A program made the translations under genes and the position numbers. From Opitutaceae bacterium (GTDB lineage Bacteria; Verrucomicrobiota; Verrucomicrobiia; Opitutales; Opitutaceae), in NCBI GenBank assembly GCA_005792355.1, contig SXSC01000121.1, positions 1-40,880 on the forward strand: a DNA stretch of 40,880 nt, given 5' to 3'. This document shows positions 16,716 to 25,200 of this stretch, piece by piece (position 1 is the stretch's first letter; the number at the start of each line of letters is the position of its first letter). Below the pieces are notes generated by a model. That model made no database searches, had not been told where the DNA came from, and was given only the letters and a program-made list of their open reading frames with translations.

Positions 16716-17229
16716 GGCGGGATAATGGAACGTCGTTACGACGATTCCGCAACCCGCGTTTAGGGCGGATTTTCGTCGGGGCGGCGATCCACCCACGGCT
16801 GCGACGAAGCGCAGCCCTCCGAAGCAAGCGGAACCGCACCCCATGTCTCGGAGGGCGCTGCTTTGTCAGCGCCGGGTTTCGGAAATCGATTTCCGGCTGC
16901 GACGAAGCGCAGCTCTCCGAAGCACGGGTTTCGGATCGGAGGGCGATGCTTTGTCGTCGCCGTGAGGGTGCGGTGGTTCGCCTGCGAAACCGGTTCCCGC
17001 CCACCTTCGACTGCGGAGGTTTGGTGGCAGGAAGGCCGCGTACGATACCGGACGAAGCCCGACCGCGGAGCGGTCGTTTGGCCGTAAGGCCGCGAAACAT
17101 GCCCGAGGGTGGCCACGCGGGGGACGAAGTTTTCATCTCCGCAGGTATCGTTACGCGTCTTGCGCTCCCCGCCTGACGCATGAAGATCTCCCGGACCAAA
17201 CTGTTCGGCGCCCCTGACCACTTCATCCC
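16716..17229. other. Gene-free region with REP/BIME repeats
   Basis: No protein-like frame is visible here. The region is dominated by REP-type repeats at 16797-16961. The remaining part (16962-17229) contains short phrases such as GACCGCGGAGCGGTC (a small palindrome near 17062) but nothing that can be named. Confidence 0.65.
16797..16961. repeat. REP/BIME cluster related to the RAYT locus
   Basis: A full 73-bp BIME at 16848-16920 has TCGGAGGGCGCTGC on the left and GCGCAGCTCTCCGA on the right. It is flanked by a single inverted REP at 16797-16822 (GGCTGCGACGAAGCGCAGCC + CTCCGA) and a single direct REP at 16936-16961 (TCGGAGGGCGATGCTTTGTC...). These match the repeats around the transposase at 19788-20270. 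Confidence 0.88.
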
Positions 17230-17841
17230 ATGAAATTCTTCGGACTCGCCCCCTCTAGCGTCCCTGGCTCCGGGGCACCCGCGGAATCCAAAGCGCCCGG
17301 CCTGCCGTTCTCCATCGTTTATGGCAGCGTGAGCTTTGGCGCGGTCAGTTTGCTGGCCTACTCGATTTGGGCCTTCCGTCTGGTGCCGGGAGCCGGCGCA
17401 ATGTACGCGACCACCGCGTTGGTCTACATCGGACTCTCCGGACTGGCGCTGAGCCGGTTGGTGGCGCAGCCCGGGGCGTGGAAACGTTTCCCGGCGTGTT
17501 TTGCGTTGGTCTTTCTCGTCTATGCCGTCTGTTGGTGCGCCTTTTGGTTCGGGCTGAAGGGAAAATATCGCGCCGACCTATATGGCGCCTTGGCCGGTTT
17601 GCTGGCGATGACGTGGCTCCTGCAACGCGCCTTCGGGAGCCAAGGCGGCACCTTCCGGCTTTTCTCGGTGCTGTTCGCGCTGCACAGCGTCGGTTATTAC
17701 CTCGGAGGGGAACTCTACGCCCTGGTCGGCAAGTCCGCCGGCCAGCTGCTCTGGGGCGCCGCGCACGGACTCGGCTTCGGCGCCGGCCTCGGGTACGTGC
17801 TGTATCACTGCCAGAATCGTCCGTCGCCGCAGTCGCCCTGA
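17230..17841 (+). CDS. Polytopic membrane protein of unknown function
   Basis: A 203-residue protein, MKFFGLAPSSVPGSG..., with a polar N-terminal 25 residues and about six hydrophobic segments (for example VSFGAVSLLAYSIWAF, MYATTALVYIGLSGLAL, CFALVFLVYAVCWCAFWFGL, GALAGLLAMTWLL, FSVLFALHSVGYYLGG, AAHGLGFGAGLGYVLYH). I do not recognise the family. The segment HSVGYYLGGELYALVGK and a Gly-rich last helix may be useful landmarks. Codon use is like its neighbours. It stands alone between a REP cluster upstream and a MITE-like element downstream. Confidence 0.75.
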   Translation: MKFFGLAPSSVPGSGAPAESKAPGLPFSIVYGSVSFGAVSLLAYSIWAFRLVPGAGAMYATTALVYIGLSGLALSRLVAQPGAWKRFPACFALVFLVYAVCWCAFWFGLKGKYRADLYGALAGLLAMTWLLQRAFGSQGGTFRLFSVLFALHSVGYYLGGELYALVGKSAGQLLWGAAHGLGFGAGLGYVLYHCQNRPSPQSP

Positions 17842-17966
17842 CCGGCCCGGATCTCAAGGGGCCGACGACAGTTTCAAATATCCTGATCCGAGAACCGTCG
17901 ACTTGAGGATCGCCCTTTGTCTCACTCTCCAAACGTAGAGACCACCTGTTTGTCTCATTGATCGCA

Positions 17967-18090
17967 CTAGTGGCGCGACCAATAACTTTCGTGACGTGCA
18001 GCTGCGAGCGCCAGCGAGTGGACCACCGGCGCGCTCCACTCGCTGGCGCTCGCCGCTACTTGTCACGCTACTTTGCGGTCGGCACACTAG
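17967..18090 (-). mobile_element. 124-bp MITE-like palindromic element, copy 2
   Basis: It is the reverse complement of the element at 7332-7455, with two substitutions in 124 bp. It starts CTAGTGGCGCGACC and ends GGTCGGCACACTAG on the plus strand. It lies 22 bp from the stop codon of the beta-propeller gene that ends at 18112. The very high identity implies recent movement. Confidence 0.82.
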
Positions 18091-18111
18091 AAATCAGGAA
18101 AATGACTCCGT

Positions 18112-19461
18112 TCACCGGCCGGCGCGGATGTCGTAGCAATACAAGGTGTCGTGGTATCTTAGATACAGCCGGCCGTCGTGGATGACCGGGTGGGCCCAGG
18201 CATCGCGGTCGCGGGCGGGAGCGAGTTGAAAACGTCCCTTGACCTCGAATTGCGTGGCGGCGGGATGCACGAGCTGCATCCAGCCGTCCACACTCAGGGC
18301 GTAGAGCCGGTTGTCCGCCCACGTCGCGGCCCCTTTGACCAAATCCGGCGCTTCGTAGAGTGTCCGGCCGGTCGCCGCCTCCACGGCGGCCCATCCCTTG
18401 GGGCGGGGATAGAACGCTCCGAAAAGCCGGCCGTCGACGTGCACCACTCCGCCCTGGCAGGTGTCGAGTTCGGTTGACCACAACTCCTCGACGCCCACCG
18501 GTCCGTCGCGCCCCGGCGGAGCGACGAGCCGATAGAGCCGGCCGGGCGGTCCGAACGGCGCGGCGACGAACACCGCGTCGCCCACCAAGACAGGCGCCAT
18601 GGCCAGCACGGAATACGAGGTCGGCCTCCGCCGCGTCCATTGGATCTTGCCGGTCTCGGCATCGGCACAAAACAAATGCCGCAGGGAACAGCCGATGAGC
18701 AGACGGCGGCCGGCGAAGCGCACCAGAATGGGCGCGGCATAGCCGGCGTTTTCCAGCGACGCGTCGCCCTCGGAGTCGAAGAACGGCGCGCTCTGCCAGA
18801 GGACGTCTCCGGTTTTCTTGTCCAACGCCACGAGCAGCGCGTCGCGTCCCCCGGCGGTGGCGTACACGGCGCGTTCATCCACGAGCAGACACTCGGCGAG
18901 CCCCCACGTGATGTTCTCGCCGCGGAAGCGTTGGAGCAGATCGACGGCCCACTGCTCCTTTCCGGTGGTCGCGTCGAAACACGCCACGCGCCCGTGGGCG
19001 TTTTCGTGAAAAATCCGCCCGGCACTGAAGGTCACCGACGCGCGGGCGCCCTGGTATTGATTCAGCCATGACGCTCCGTTGGTGACGTTCCAGAGCGGTT
19101 TGCCCGACAGGTCGAGGGCGAGGATGCGCAACTCCTCCACGAAGTCTCCGGTGACGTAGAGCCGGCCGCCGACGATGATCGGCGAGGAGAAGCCGCGCCC
19201 CATTCCGGTGGCCGACCAGAGCAACTTCGGACCACCTTCCGGCCAGGATTGCAGCAGGCCGCGTTCGTCGCTGACTCCATCGCGGCGCGGCCCGCGGAAC
19301 TGCGGCCAGCCGGCTTCCGGTGACGCGATCAACGACGCCGGAGCGGCGGAGGCTGCCGCGGCGCGGGCGGCGGGCTGAAACGCAGTCAACAGACTCACCG
19401 CGAGGCTGACGCTGCCAAAAAGTGATGCGAGAAGCGGCCGCCGGAAGATGAACCGATTCAT
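18112..19461 (-). CDS. Secreted PQQ-like beta-propeller protein
   Basis: A 449-residue exported protein; ATG 19461 (MNRFIFRRPLLASLFGSV) is the first ATG and gives a signal peptide that continues to about ARAAAAS. The mature part begins GWPQFRGPRRDGVSDE, the same family start as the other two propellers in the window, followed by blades with LSGKPLWNVT, TTGKEQWAVD, KTGDVLWQSA, ETGKIQWTRR and ATGRTLYEA. No heme or Cys-pair motif is present. It is convergent with the membrane protein at 17230-17841. Located in the periplasm by inference; the role is unknown, either scaffold or sugar oxidation. Confidence 0.88.
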   Translation of the reverse strand: MNRFIFRRPLLASLFGSVSLAVSLLTAFQPAARAAAASAAPASLIASPEAGWPQFRGPRRDGVSDERGLLQSWPEGGPKLLWSATGMGRGFSSPIIVGGRLYVTGDFVEELRILALDLSGKPLWNVTNGASWLNQYQGARASVTFSAGRIFHENAHGRVACFDATTGKEQWAVDLLQRFRGENITWGLAECLLVDERAVYATAGGRDALLVALDKKTGDVLWQSAPFFDSEGDASLENAGYAAPILVRFAGRRLLIGCSLRHLFCADAETGKIQWTRRRPTSYSVLAMAPVLVGDAVFVAAPFGPPGRLYRLVAPPGRDGPVGVEELWSTELDTCQGGVVHVDGRLFGAFYPRPKGWAAVEAATGRTLYEAPDLVKGAATWADNRLYALSVDGWMQLVHPAATQFEVKGRFQLAPARDRDAWAHPVIHDGRLYLRYHDTLYCYDIRAGR

Positions 19462-19514
19462 GCGATGCACTCCACACCAGGCACAGGCTGGTTGGCAAAC
19501 CTACACTCCGCATC

Positions 19515-19685
19515 TCGGAGGGCGCTGCTTTGTCAGCGCCGGGATTGGGAAATCGATCTTCGGCTGCGACGAAGCGCAGCCCTCCGAGCCGGGCGGAACT
19601 TCGTCTCCGATTTCGGAGGGCGCTGCTTTGTCAGCGCCGCGTTTAGGAAATCGATCTTCGGCTGCGACGAAGCGCAGCCCTCCGA
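19515..19685. repeat. Two 73-bp BIMEs downstream of the RAYT gene
   Basis: Units lie at 19515-19587 and 19613-19685. Each is TCGGAGGGCGCTG-loop-CAGCGCC, a ~20-nt spacer containing AAATCGATCTTCG, then GGCTGCG-loop-CGCAGCC + CTCCGA. The two halves are inverted REPs: read from either end, both begin TCGGAGGGC and then form a hairpin. GGAG at the foot of the hairpin is the kind of tetranucleotide that RAYT proteins recognise. Confidence 0.92.
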
Positions 19686-19709
19686 AACAGACAGGCCACA
19701 GGTCATGTC

Positions 19710-19777
19710 TCGGACGGCGCTGTCCCCCGGCAGATTCGAGACCCTGAGCTCGTCGAAGAGCTTCGTCAGCGCCGTCC
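19710..19777. repeat. REP split by another short repeat, left of RAYT
   Basis: The stem arms GGACGGCGCTG (19712-19722) and CAGCGCCGTCC (19767-19777) match a REP, but the loop is expanded by about 35 nt. The extra sequence includes GACCCTGAGCTCGTCGAA, the inverse of the string inside the split REP at 20338-20390. It ends 10 bp before the RAYT stop codon. Confidence 0.75.
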
Positions 19778-19787
19778 CCATGCCAAT

Positions 19788-20270
19788 TCAGCCATCGTGA
19801 AATCGAAACACGTTCATTTCGCCCTGGTAGGGCCAGTCGTCCGCATCGCCCACCAGACCGTGCCGGACGGGGTTGTTTCGAACGTAATTCCAACGCTGGT
19901 TGTAATGTTCACCGCCCCGCAGTTGCCGGTCCCAGAAACCCTGCTGCCAGATCGGTTGCTCTTCCGGTCGGGGCCAGCGTCTTGCCGCCATCGCCTTCCA
20001 GTACTTTACCCACGCGGTCAGGGCCGGTGCCTCCGGACCGGACGGGGTGCAGAACAGGTGGAGATGGTCCGGCATCAACACGTAACGGCCAACCCACCAG
20101 GTTTCGGCTCGTTTCCAGACTTCTTCGAGCAAAGGCATGACATCCGGTTTCGCCAGCAACAAACGTCGGCGATCGGTGCAGACACTGAGAAACACGATCG
20201 CCGATTGGTTGGGTCGCTCGCCTAGAGGCAGATGTGGCGGATGTCGGCGCTGGGGAAAAAAGTCGGCCAT
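19788..20270 (-). CDS. REP-associated tyrosine transposase (RAYT, Y1_Tnp)
   Basis: A 160-residue single-strand DNA transposase of the IS200/IS605-like HUH superfamily. The HUH motif is H69-L-H71 in YVLMPDHLHLF. The C-terminal helix HYNQRWNYVRNNPVRHGLV holds the candidate catalytic tyrosines Tyr123 and Tyr129, the latter in the family signature YVxxNP. The start MADFFPQRRHPP at 20270 is preferred; an ATG at 20291 is a possible alternative. RAYTs are single-copy, domesticated transposases that cleave and join REP sequences. Here REP/BIME repeats lie on both sides within 300 bp, as expected for a RAYT locus. It appears intact. The nested REP ends 10 bp past its stop. Confidence 0.9.
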   Translation of the reverse strand: MADFFPQRRHPPHLPLGERPNQSAIVFLSVCTDRRRLLLAKPDVMPLLEEVWKRAETWWVGRYVLMPDHLHLFCTPSGPEAPALTAWVKYWKAMAARRWPRPEEQPIWQQGFWDRQLRGGEHYNQRWNYVRNNPVRHGLVGDADDWPYQGEMNVFRFHDG

Positions 20271-20337
20271 GCATTGATTTCGACGCTGCATGGAGCGAGC
20301 GCAAAGTCCGGCTATACCCAAATTTGGGGTGAAACGC

Positions 20338-20390
20338 GGCTGCGACGAAGCCCGTTCGACAAGCTCAGGGTCTCGGACGCAGCCCTCCGA
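20338..20390. repeat. REP split by another short repeat, right of RAYT
   Basis: The left arm GGCTGCG (20338-20344) and loop ACGAAG are followed by TTCGACAAGCTCAGGGTC (starting 20355), and then the right arm CGCAGCCCTCCGA (20378-20390). This is a REP interrupted in its loop by the same short repeat as at 19710-19777. Confidence 0.75.
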
Positions 20391-20416
20391 ACCAAGCGGA
20401 GGGCGTTTTCCAATTT

Positions 20417-20489
20417 TCGGAGGGCGCTGCTTTGTCAGCGCCGGGATTGGGAAATCGATCTTCGGCTGCGACGAAGCGCAGCCCTCCGA
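20417..20489. repeat. 73-bp BIME upstream of the RAYT gene
   Basis: The same structure and length as the units at 19515 and 19613; it is nearly identical to the 19515 unit. It ends 23 bp before the stop codon of the DUF1501 gene, so it could also form a hairpin at the 3' end of that transcript. Confidence 0.92.
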
Positions 20490-20512
20490 ACGGCGCGGAA
20501 CTTCGCCGCCTC

Positions 20513-21985
20513 TCATCCAAACAGCTTCGTCACCGCCTTCGCCTTCACCAGCTCGCGGGGTTGATTCAGGTGGTTGTAGACAATCGTCTCCGGATCGATG
20601 CCGAAGGCATGATAGATCGTCGCGAGCAGCTCCGTCGGATGCACCGGATCCTTCACCGGGCTCGACGCGGTCTTGTCCGACTCGCCGTGGACGTAGCCGC
20701 GCCGGATCCCCGCGCCCCCGATGATGCTCGTGTAGCAATACGGCCAGTGGTCGCGGCCGTCGGCGCTGTTGTTGTTGCCGGAGGTGCTGACCCCGCGTTC
20801 GGGGCTGCGGCCGAATTCACCGAGCGCCACCACCAGCGTCTCGCTGAGCAGGCCGCGTTGATCGAGATCCTCGAAAAGCGCGCTCAGGCCCTGGTCGAGC
20901 ATCGGGCCGGACTTCCCTTTCATGCGCTCGGTCAGGCCGACATGGTGATCCCACGAGTGGTTGTCGGAATTGGCCACCTTGGGCCAGATGACTTCGACGA
21001 CGCGGGTGCCCGCTTCGACGAGGCGGCGGGCCAGCAGCAGGCTCTGGCCGAACGTATTCCGACCGTAACGGTCGCGGAGCTTCTCGCCCTCGGCGGCGAG
21101 GTTGAAGGCCTCGCGCGCGCGGCCCGACACGATGAGGTTCAGCGCGCGCTGGTAGTATTCGTCGAGGTTGTACGACGCGGTCGCCTTCTCGATTTCGGGC
21201 ATCGCCGCCTCAATCGACTCGCGAAGGCGGGCGCGGCGCTCAAGGCGCATGGCGAACACCTCCTGCGGCAGCTTGAGGTCCTCGGTCTTGAGGCGGTCCA
21301 TCTTGGTCATGTCGAGATCGTCGCCCTCGGGGTAAAGCGTGTACGGATCAAACGCCTTGCCCAGAAACCCGGCGGTGCCGCCCTTGCCGATGACGTTCGA
21401 CTCCTGCAGCGGGCGCGGCAGCATCACGAACGGCAGCATCGGCTCGGTGACCGGTTTCAGACGCACGATGTTGGAGCCGAAGTTGGGGAAATCCTTCGCG
21501 TTGGGCGGCTCGAGCTGGCCGGATGGGCTGACCTTGTCGGTCGTGTAGCCGGTCATGATCTGGTAGATCGCCGCGGTGTGGTTGAAGAGCCCGTTGGGCG
21601 TGTAGCTCATAGAGCGGATCATCGTGAACTTGTCGTTCACCTTCGCGAGTTGCGGGATGATCTCGGTGAAGTTGATGCCCGGAATTTTCGTCGCGATGGG
21701 CTTGAACGAGCTGCGGATTTTTTCCGGCGCGTTTTCCTTCGGGTCCCAGAGATCGAGATGCGACGGTCCGCCCTGAAGGTAAACCATGATGACGCTCTTG
21801 GCCTTGCCCCAGCCGGGGCCGCCGCGAGTGGCGGATGCGGTGCTGGCGCGAGCGTTGAGGCCCAGCATCTGGCCGAGCGAGAGGCCAAGGATGCTGGAGC
21901 CGCCCAGGCGCAGCAAATCGCGGCGCGTCAGCTTGGCATGGGTGTCGCAGAGATCGGTATTGAATCCACCGGGGAGTCGGATCAT
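20513..21985 (-). CDS. DUF1501 domain protein, Tat-exported
   Basis: A 490-residue member of the DUF1501 family (alkaline-phosphatase/sulfatase-like fold), known from Planctomycetes and Verrucomicrobia. Residues 21-40 read [20 protein letters not shown], a twin-arginine signal, so it should be exported folded. Family marks include [42 protein letters not shown] and [18 protein letters not shown]. The start at 21985 ([12 protein letters not shown]) places RR near residue 20; the frame upstream is low-complexity Ser/Pro. It is the last gene of a minus-strand trio (cytochrome-WD40, DUF1549/1553, DUF1501), a recurrent set whose biochemical role has not been defined. Confidence 0.93.
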   Translation of the reverse strand: MIRLPGGFNTDLCDTHAKLTRRDLLRLGGSSILGLSLGQMLGLNARASTASATRGGPGWGKAKSVIMVYLQGGPSHLDLWDPKENAPEKIRSSFKPIATKIPGINFTEIIPQLAKVNDKFTMIRSMSYTPNGLFNHTAAIYQIMTGYTTDKVSPSGQLEPPNAKDFPNFGSNIVRLKPVTEPMLPFVMLPRPLQESNVIGKGGTAGFLGKAFDPYTLYPEGDDLDMTKMDRLKTEDLKLPQEVFAMRLERRARLRESIEAAMPEIEKATASYNLDEYYQRALNLIVSGRAREAFNLAAEGEKLRDRYGRNTFGQSLLLARRLVEAGTRVVEVIWPKVANSDNHSWDHHVGLTERMKGKSGPMLDQGLSALFEDLDQRGLLSETLVVALGEFGRSPERGVSTSGNNNSADGRDHWPYCYTSIIGGAGIRRGYVHGESDKTASSPVKDPVHPTELLATIYHAFGIDPETIVYNHLNQPRELVKAKAVTKLFG

Positions 21986-22218
21986 GGCGGGGCCTTTTGG
22001 GTTGGGAGTCGGATGCGGAAGAGGGAGAGACGGAGAGAAGGGGAGTTCGGAGAGGGGAAACGCCAATCTGCGCTGATTTTTCGGAGTAGAAAGGCAGGGC
22101 GGAAGTGTGCGGGCTTTGCCTAATCGGCAAACTGCGGACGCGGTCCTTGGTGCCAGGGTTATTTCAATTAGCGGATATTAGCGAAGATTAGCGGTTAACT
22201 TCGTCTGGTTTTTCAGGA

Positions 22219-25200
22219 TCAGCGATTGAACAAGAAGGCCGGGTTGTTGATGATCGCCCAGGCGAGATCCTGGGCGCCCGTGAGGCGTTTCTCGGCGAAT
22301 TGTTTCCCGCTCATCGCGGCGTCGGCGCGGAGCTGGGCGAGCTTCGGGTCGATCGCGACCGGCAACTCGGCGGCGACGAGCGCGGCCTTGAGTTCCTTGA
22401 GCTTGGGGTCCTCCGGCACGGGCAGCTTCGCCTTGGCGACCGCCTGCCGCCTCTTCAGCAGGCCCGCGTCAGTCTCGCGGTGATACGCGGCGATTGCGTC
22501 CTTGTGCGCGGCGGTGCGCTCAGCCGCGGGCGTCTTCAGGCCCGCCTGCACCGTTTCCGGGAGACCAAGCTCGAGCGGTGCGGACGACGCGGTCGCCCAG
22601 AGTCGGAAGCGGCCGATGGAGAAATTTTCACGGAATTGCTGCTGCAGGAGGATATTCAGTGTCGAGCCCTCTGCACCGCCGATGGGCTCGCGCAGCGCGA
22701 AACGCGCGTAGTGCGGTTCGCCGACCCTGCCGCCCACGCCCCAGCCGTCGCGGCCGCCCTCGGCCTTGCCGTTGATCGCGGTCTTCACGTCGAAATTGTT
22801 CTGGGAAAAATCCGCCCGCGCCTCCTTGAACGGAGCCTCGACCGACGGCGCCTTCGCCTCCTTGTCGGTCCACCGCAGTGAGATTTCGGTGAGGACAAAA
22901 TTCCCCGCGCTGCGACCCGGACCGGAGGATGGGAGGCTTTCGTCGGGCAGCACTTCGAGCAAAATTCCGGTGATGCCGGCGAGCTTCGTCTCGGCGGCAA
23001 TATTGTAGTCGACAAAATTCGCCGACGGGCCCGACGCGAGATAGGAGCCGTCGTCGAGCTTGTTCAACTTGATCAGATTGTTCGCGGTCGCCTTCTGCAC
23101 GTCGAGCGGCACCCAGGCGGTGCCGAGGCGGGCGGCATCGAGGGTCGCCTCCCATTCCACCAGCTTCGCCGGCAGGATCTCCTCGTAGGCGGCGAAAGCC
23201 TTGGCTTCCGCGGCAATCTTCTCGTCGCGCTTCAGTTCGGCTGCGGCGATCTGGGGTGCCATTTCCACGGTCCGTGCCGCCACGGCCGCGGCGGCGGTGA
23301 CCACGGCTTGTTCGCGCTCCCGCTGCTTCCGCCCGTACACGGGCGCCCACCACTCCTCGCGTTGCGCGAGCTCCGCGGCAAGTTTCGTGTTTTCGCCCTC
23401 GATCGTATTCCACGCGGCGAGCGTCGCGACGGTTTCCTTTTCCGTCGCATGACGGTTGAGGGTGCGGAGAAAGATCTCGTCGATCACCGTCCGGTCGTCG
23501 GTGGGGCCGGCGGCGAGCTTGGCGAGCTCGTTCTGTGGATCGTTGATCGCGCCGGAAACAGCGGGGCCGCTGAGGAGCGCCATCACGGAGCCGAGCCCGA
23601 GGTCGCCGCTGCGCTCGCACTCGCAGGCGGATTCGCGCACCGGCCGGCCAAGGCTGGCGAGAAACCCGCTCGGCACGTCGATCGCGGAGTCGGGCAGCTG
23701 CGCGGCGCGCATCCCGGCTTTGACGCCGGGAAAATTCGGGATCGAGCCGGTGACGCGGAGCACGGCGTCGAACAACACCTCGGCCGGCAGGCGGCGCGCC
23801 ATCGCGTGGGAATAGTTCGTGCGGTCATCGGCATTCCACTGGTGCGTGGCCAGCGTCAGTTGATAGGTGCGCGACCGGGTGATGAGGCGCTGGAGCCGGC
23901 GCACGTCGAAGCCGCTTTGCACGAATTCCTGCGTGAGCCAGTGCAACAGTTCGGGATTCGAGGGCGGATTGCCGGCACGGATGTCGTCGAGCGGATCGAT
24001 GAGACCGACGCCGAGGAGGTAACCCCACATCCGGTTGACGTAGCTCAGCGCGAAGTAGCGGTTGTCCGGCGAAGTCATCCACTCGGCGAGCTGCTCGCGA
24101 CGCGTCGATTTCTCCGGCGGCGGGGCGAATTTCGTGAGATACGGAAACTCCGGCGGCGTGATCTGTCCCGTGCGGTCGTGCTTCACGTCGCCCTCGGTCT
24201 TGTCGTAGGCGATTTCGTAGAGCGGCTTCGCCCCCTCCACCGCCGTCCCCCCGATGGTCTTGTTGCCGCCCGCGGGATCCTTTTTCAAATCCACCTGCGC
24301 GAAGTAGGCGGAGAGCTGGTAATACTGATCCTGCGTCCAGCGCTCGAACGGATGGTCATGGCACTTGTTGCAGTTGAAGCGCGTCGCGAGGAAGAGGTGG
24401 GTGGTGTTTTCCATCGTCTCCGCCGGCGTGCGGAGGACCTTGTAATAACTTGCCGCCGGGTTCTCGCGGTTGGAGCCGGTCGCCGTGAGGATCTTTTTGG
24501 CGAACTGGTCGTACGGCGTATTGGCGTCGATCTCCTGGCGGATCCACTCGCGAAACAGCTTCGCGCCGTCCTCTCCGAGGAATTTGCGGTTAACCTGGAG
24601 CAGGTCGGCCCACTTGTTGGACCAGTGGTCCACGTAGTCGGGCGCGCCGATCAGGCGGTCGATCACCGCGTCGCGTTTCACCCGGGTCGCCCGGGTGTCG
24701 GCGAGGAACTCACGCACTTCGGCCGCCGTTGGCGGCAGGCCGGTGAGATCGAGCGTGACACGCCGGAGGAAGTCCTCGTCGCTGCACAGCCCGGACGGGA
24801 GAATTTTCAGGCGCTGCCACTTCGCGGCCGTGAACTCGTCAATCTTGTTCCATTTCTCCGGTTCGCTCCACACGAAGCCCGAGCGATCACCCATCACCGT
24901 GACAGTGGTTGCGGCATAGTTGCCCTCGTAACGCGCCAGAATGGGGGCCTCGCCGCGTCGCAGCGTGCTGACGAGCCCGCCGCGCTCGGTGACCGCCACG
25001 TCCTGATTGCCGGACTCGATGAAGCCCTCGGCGGTGACATCGCGCTGCCGGCCGTCGGCGTAGGTGGCGATGATGCGCATCTGCTGCTTCGAACCGATGG
25101 CCTGCAACACCGGGTTCTGGGGTGTGACCTCGATCCGCGCCACCCGGGGCGCGGTGACGTCGAGCTTCGCGCCGTCGGCGATCCACGCGCGGAGGATGCG

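Noticed and set aside
17854-18087. Small minus-strand frame ending near the beta-propeller gene
   Set aside because: Most of it is a translation of the MITE-like element, and the same peptide appears at the other copy near 7330.
19515-20489. CRISPR array suspicion from regularly spaced repeats
   Set aside because: Repeats are palindromic BIMEs of 73 bp with variable spacing, no spacers of constant length, and no cas genes.
20432-22123. 563-codon plus-strand frame across the DUF1501 gene
   Set aside because: It is antisense to a well-defined DUF1501 gene and starts in a BIME.
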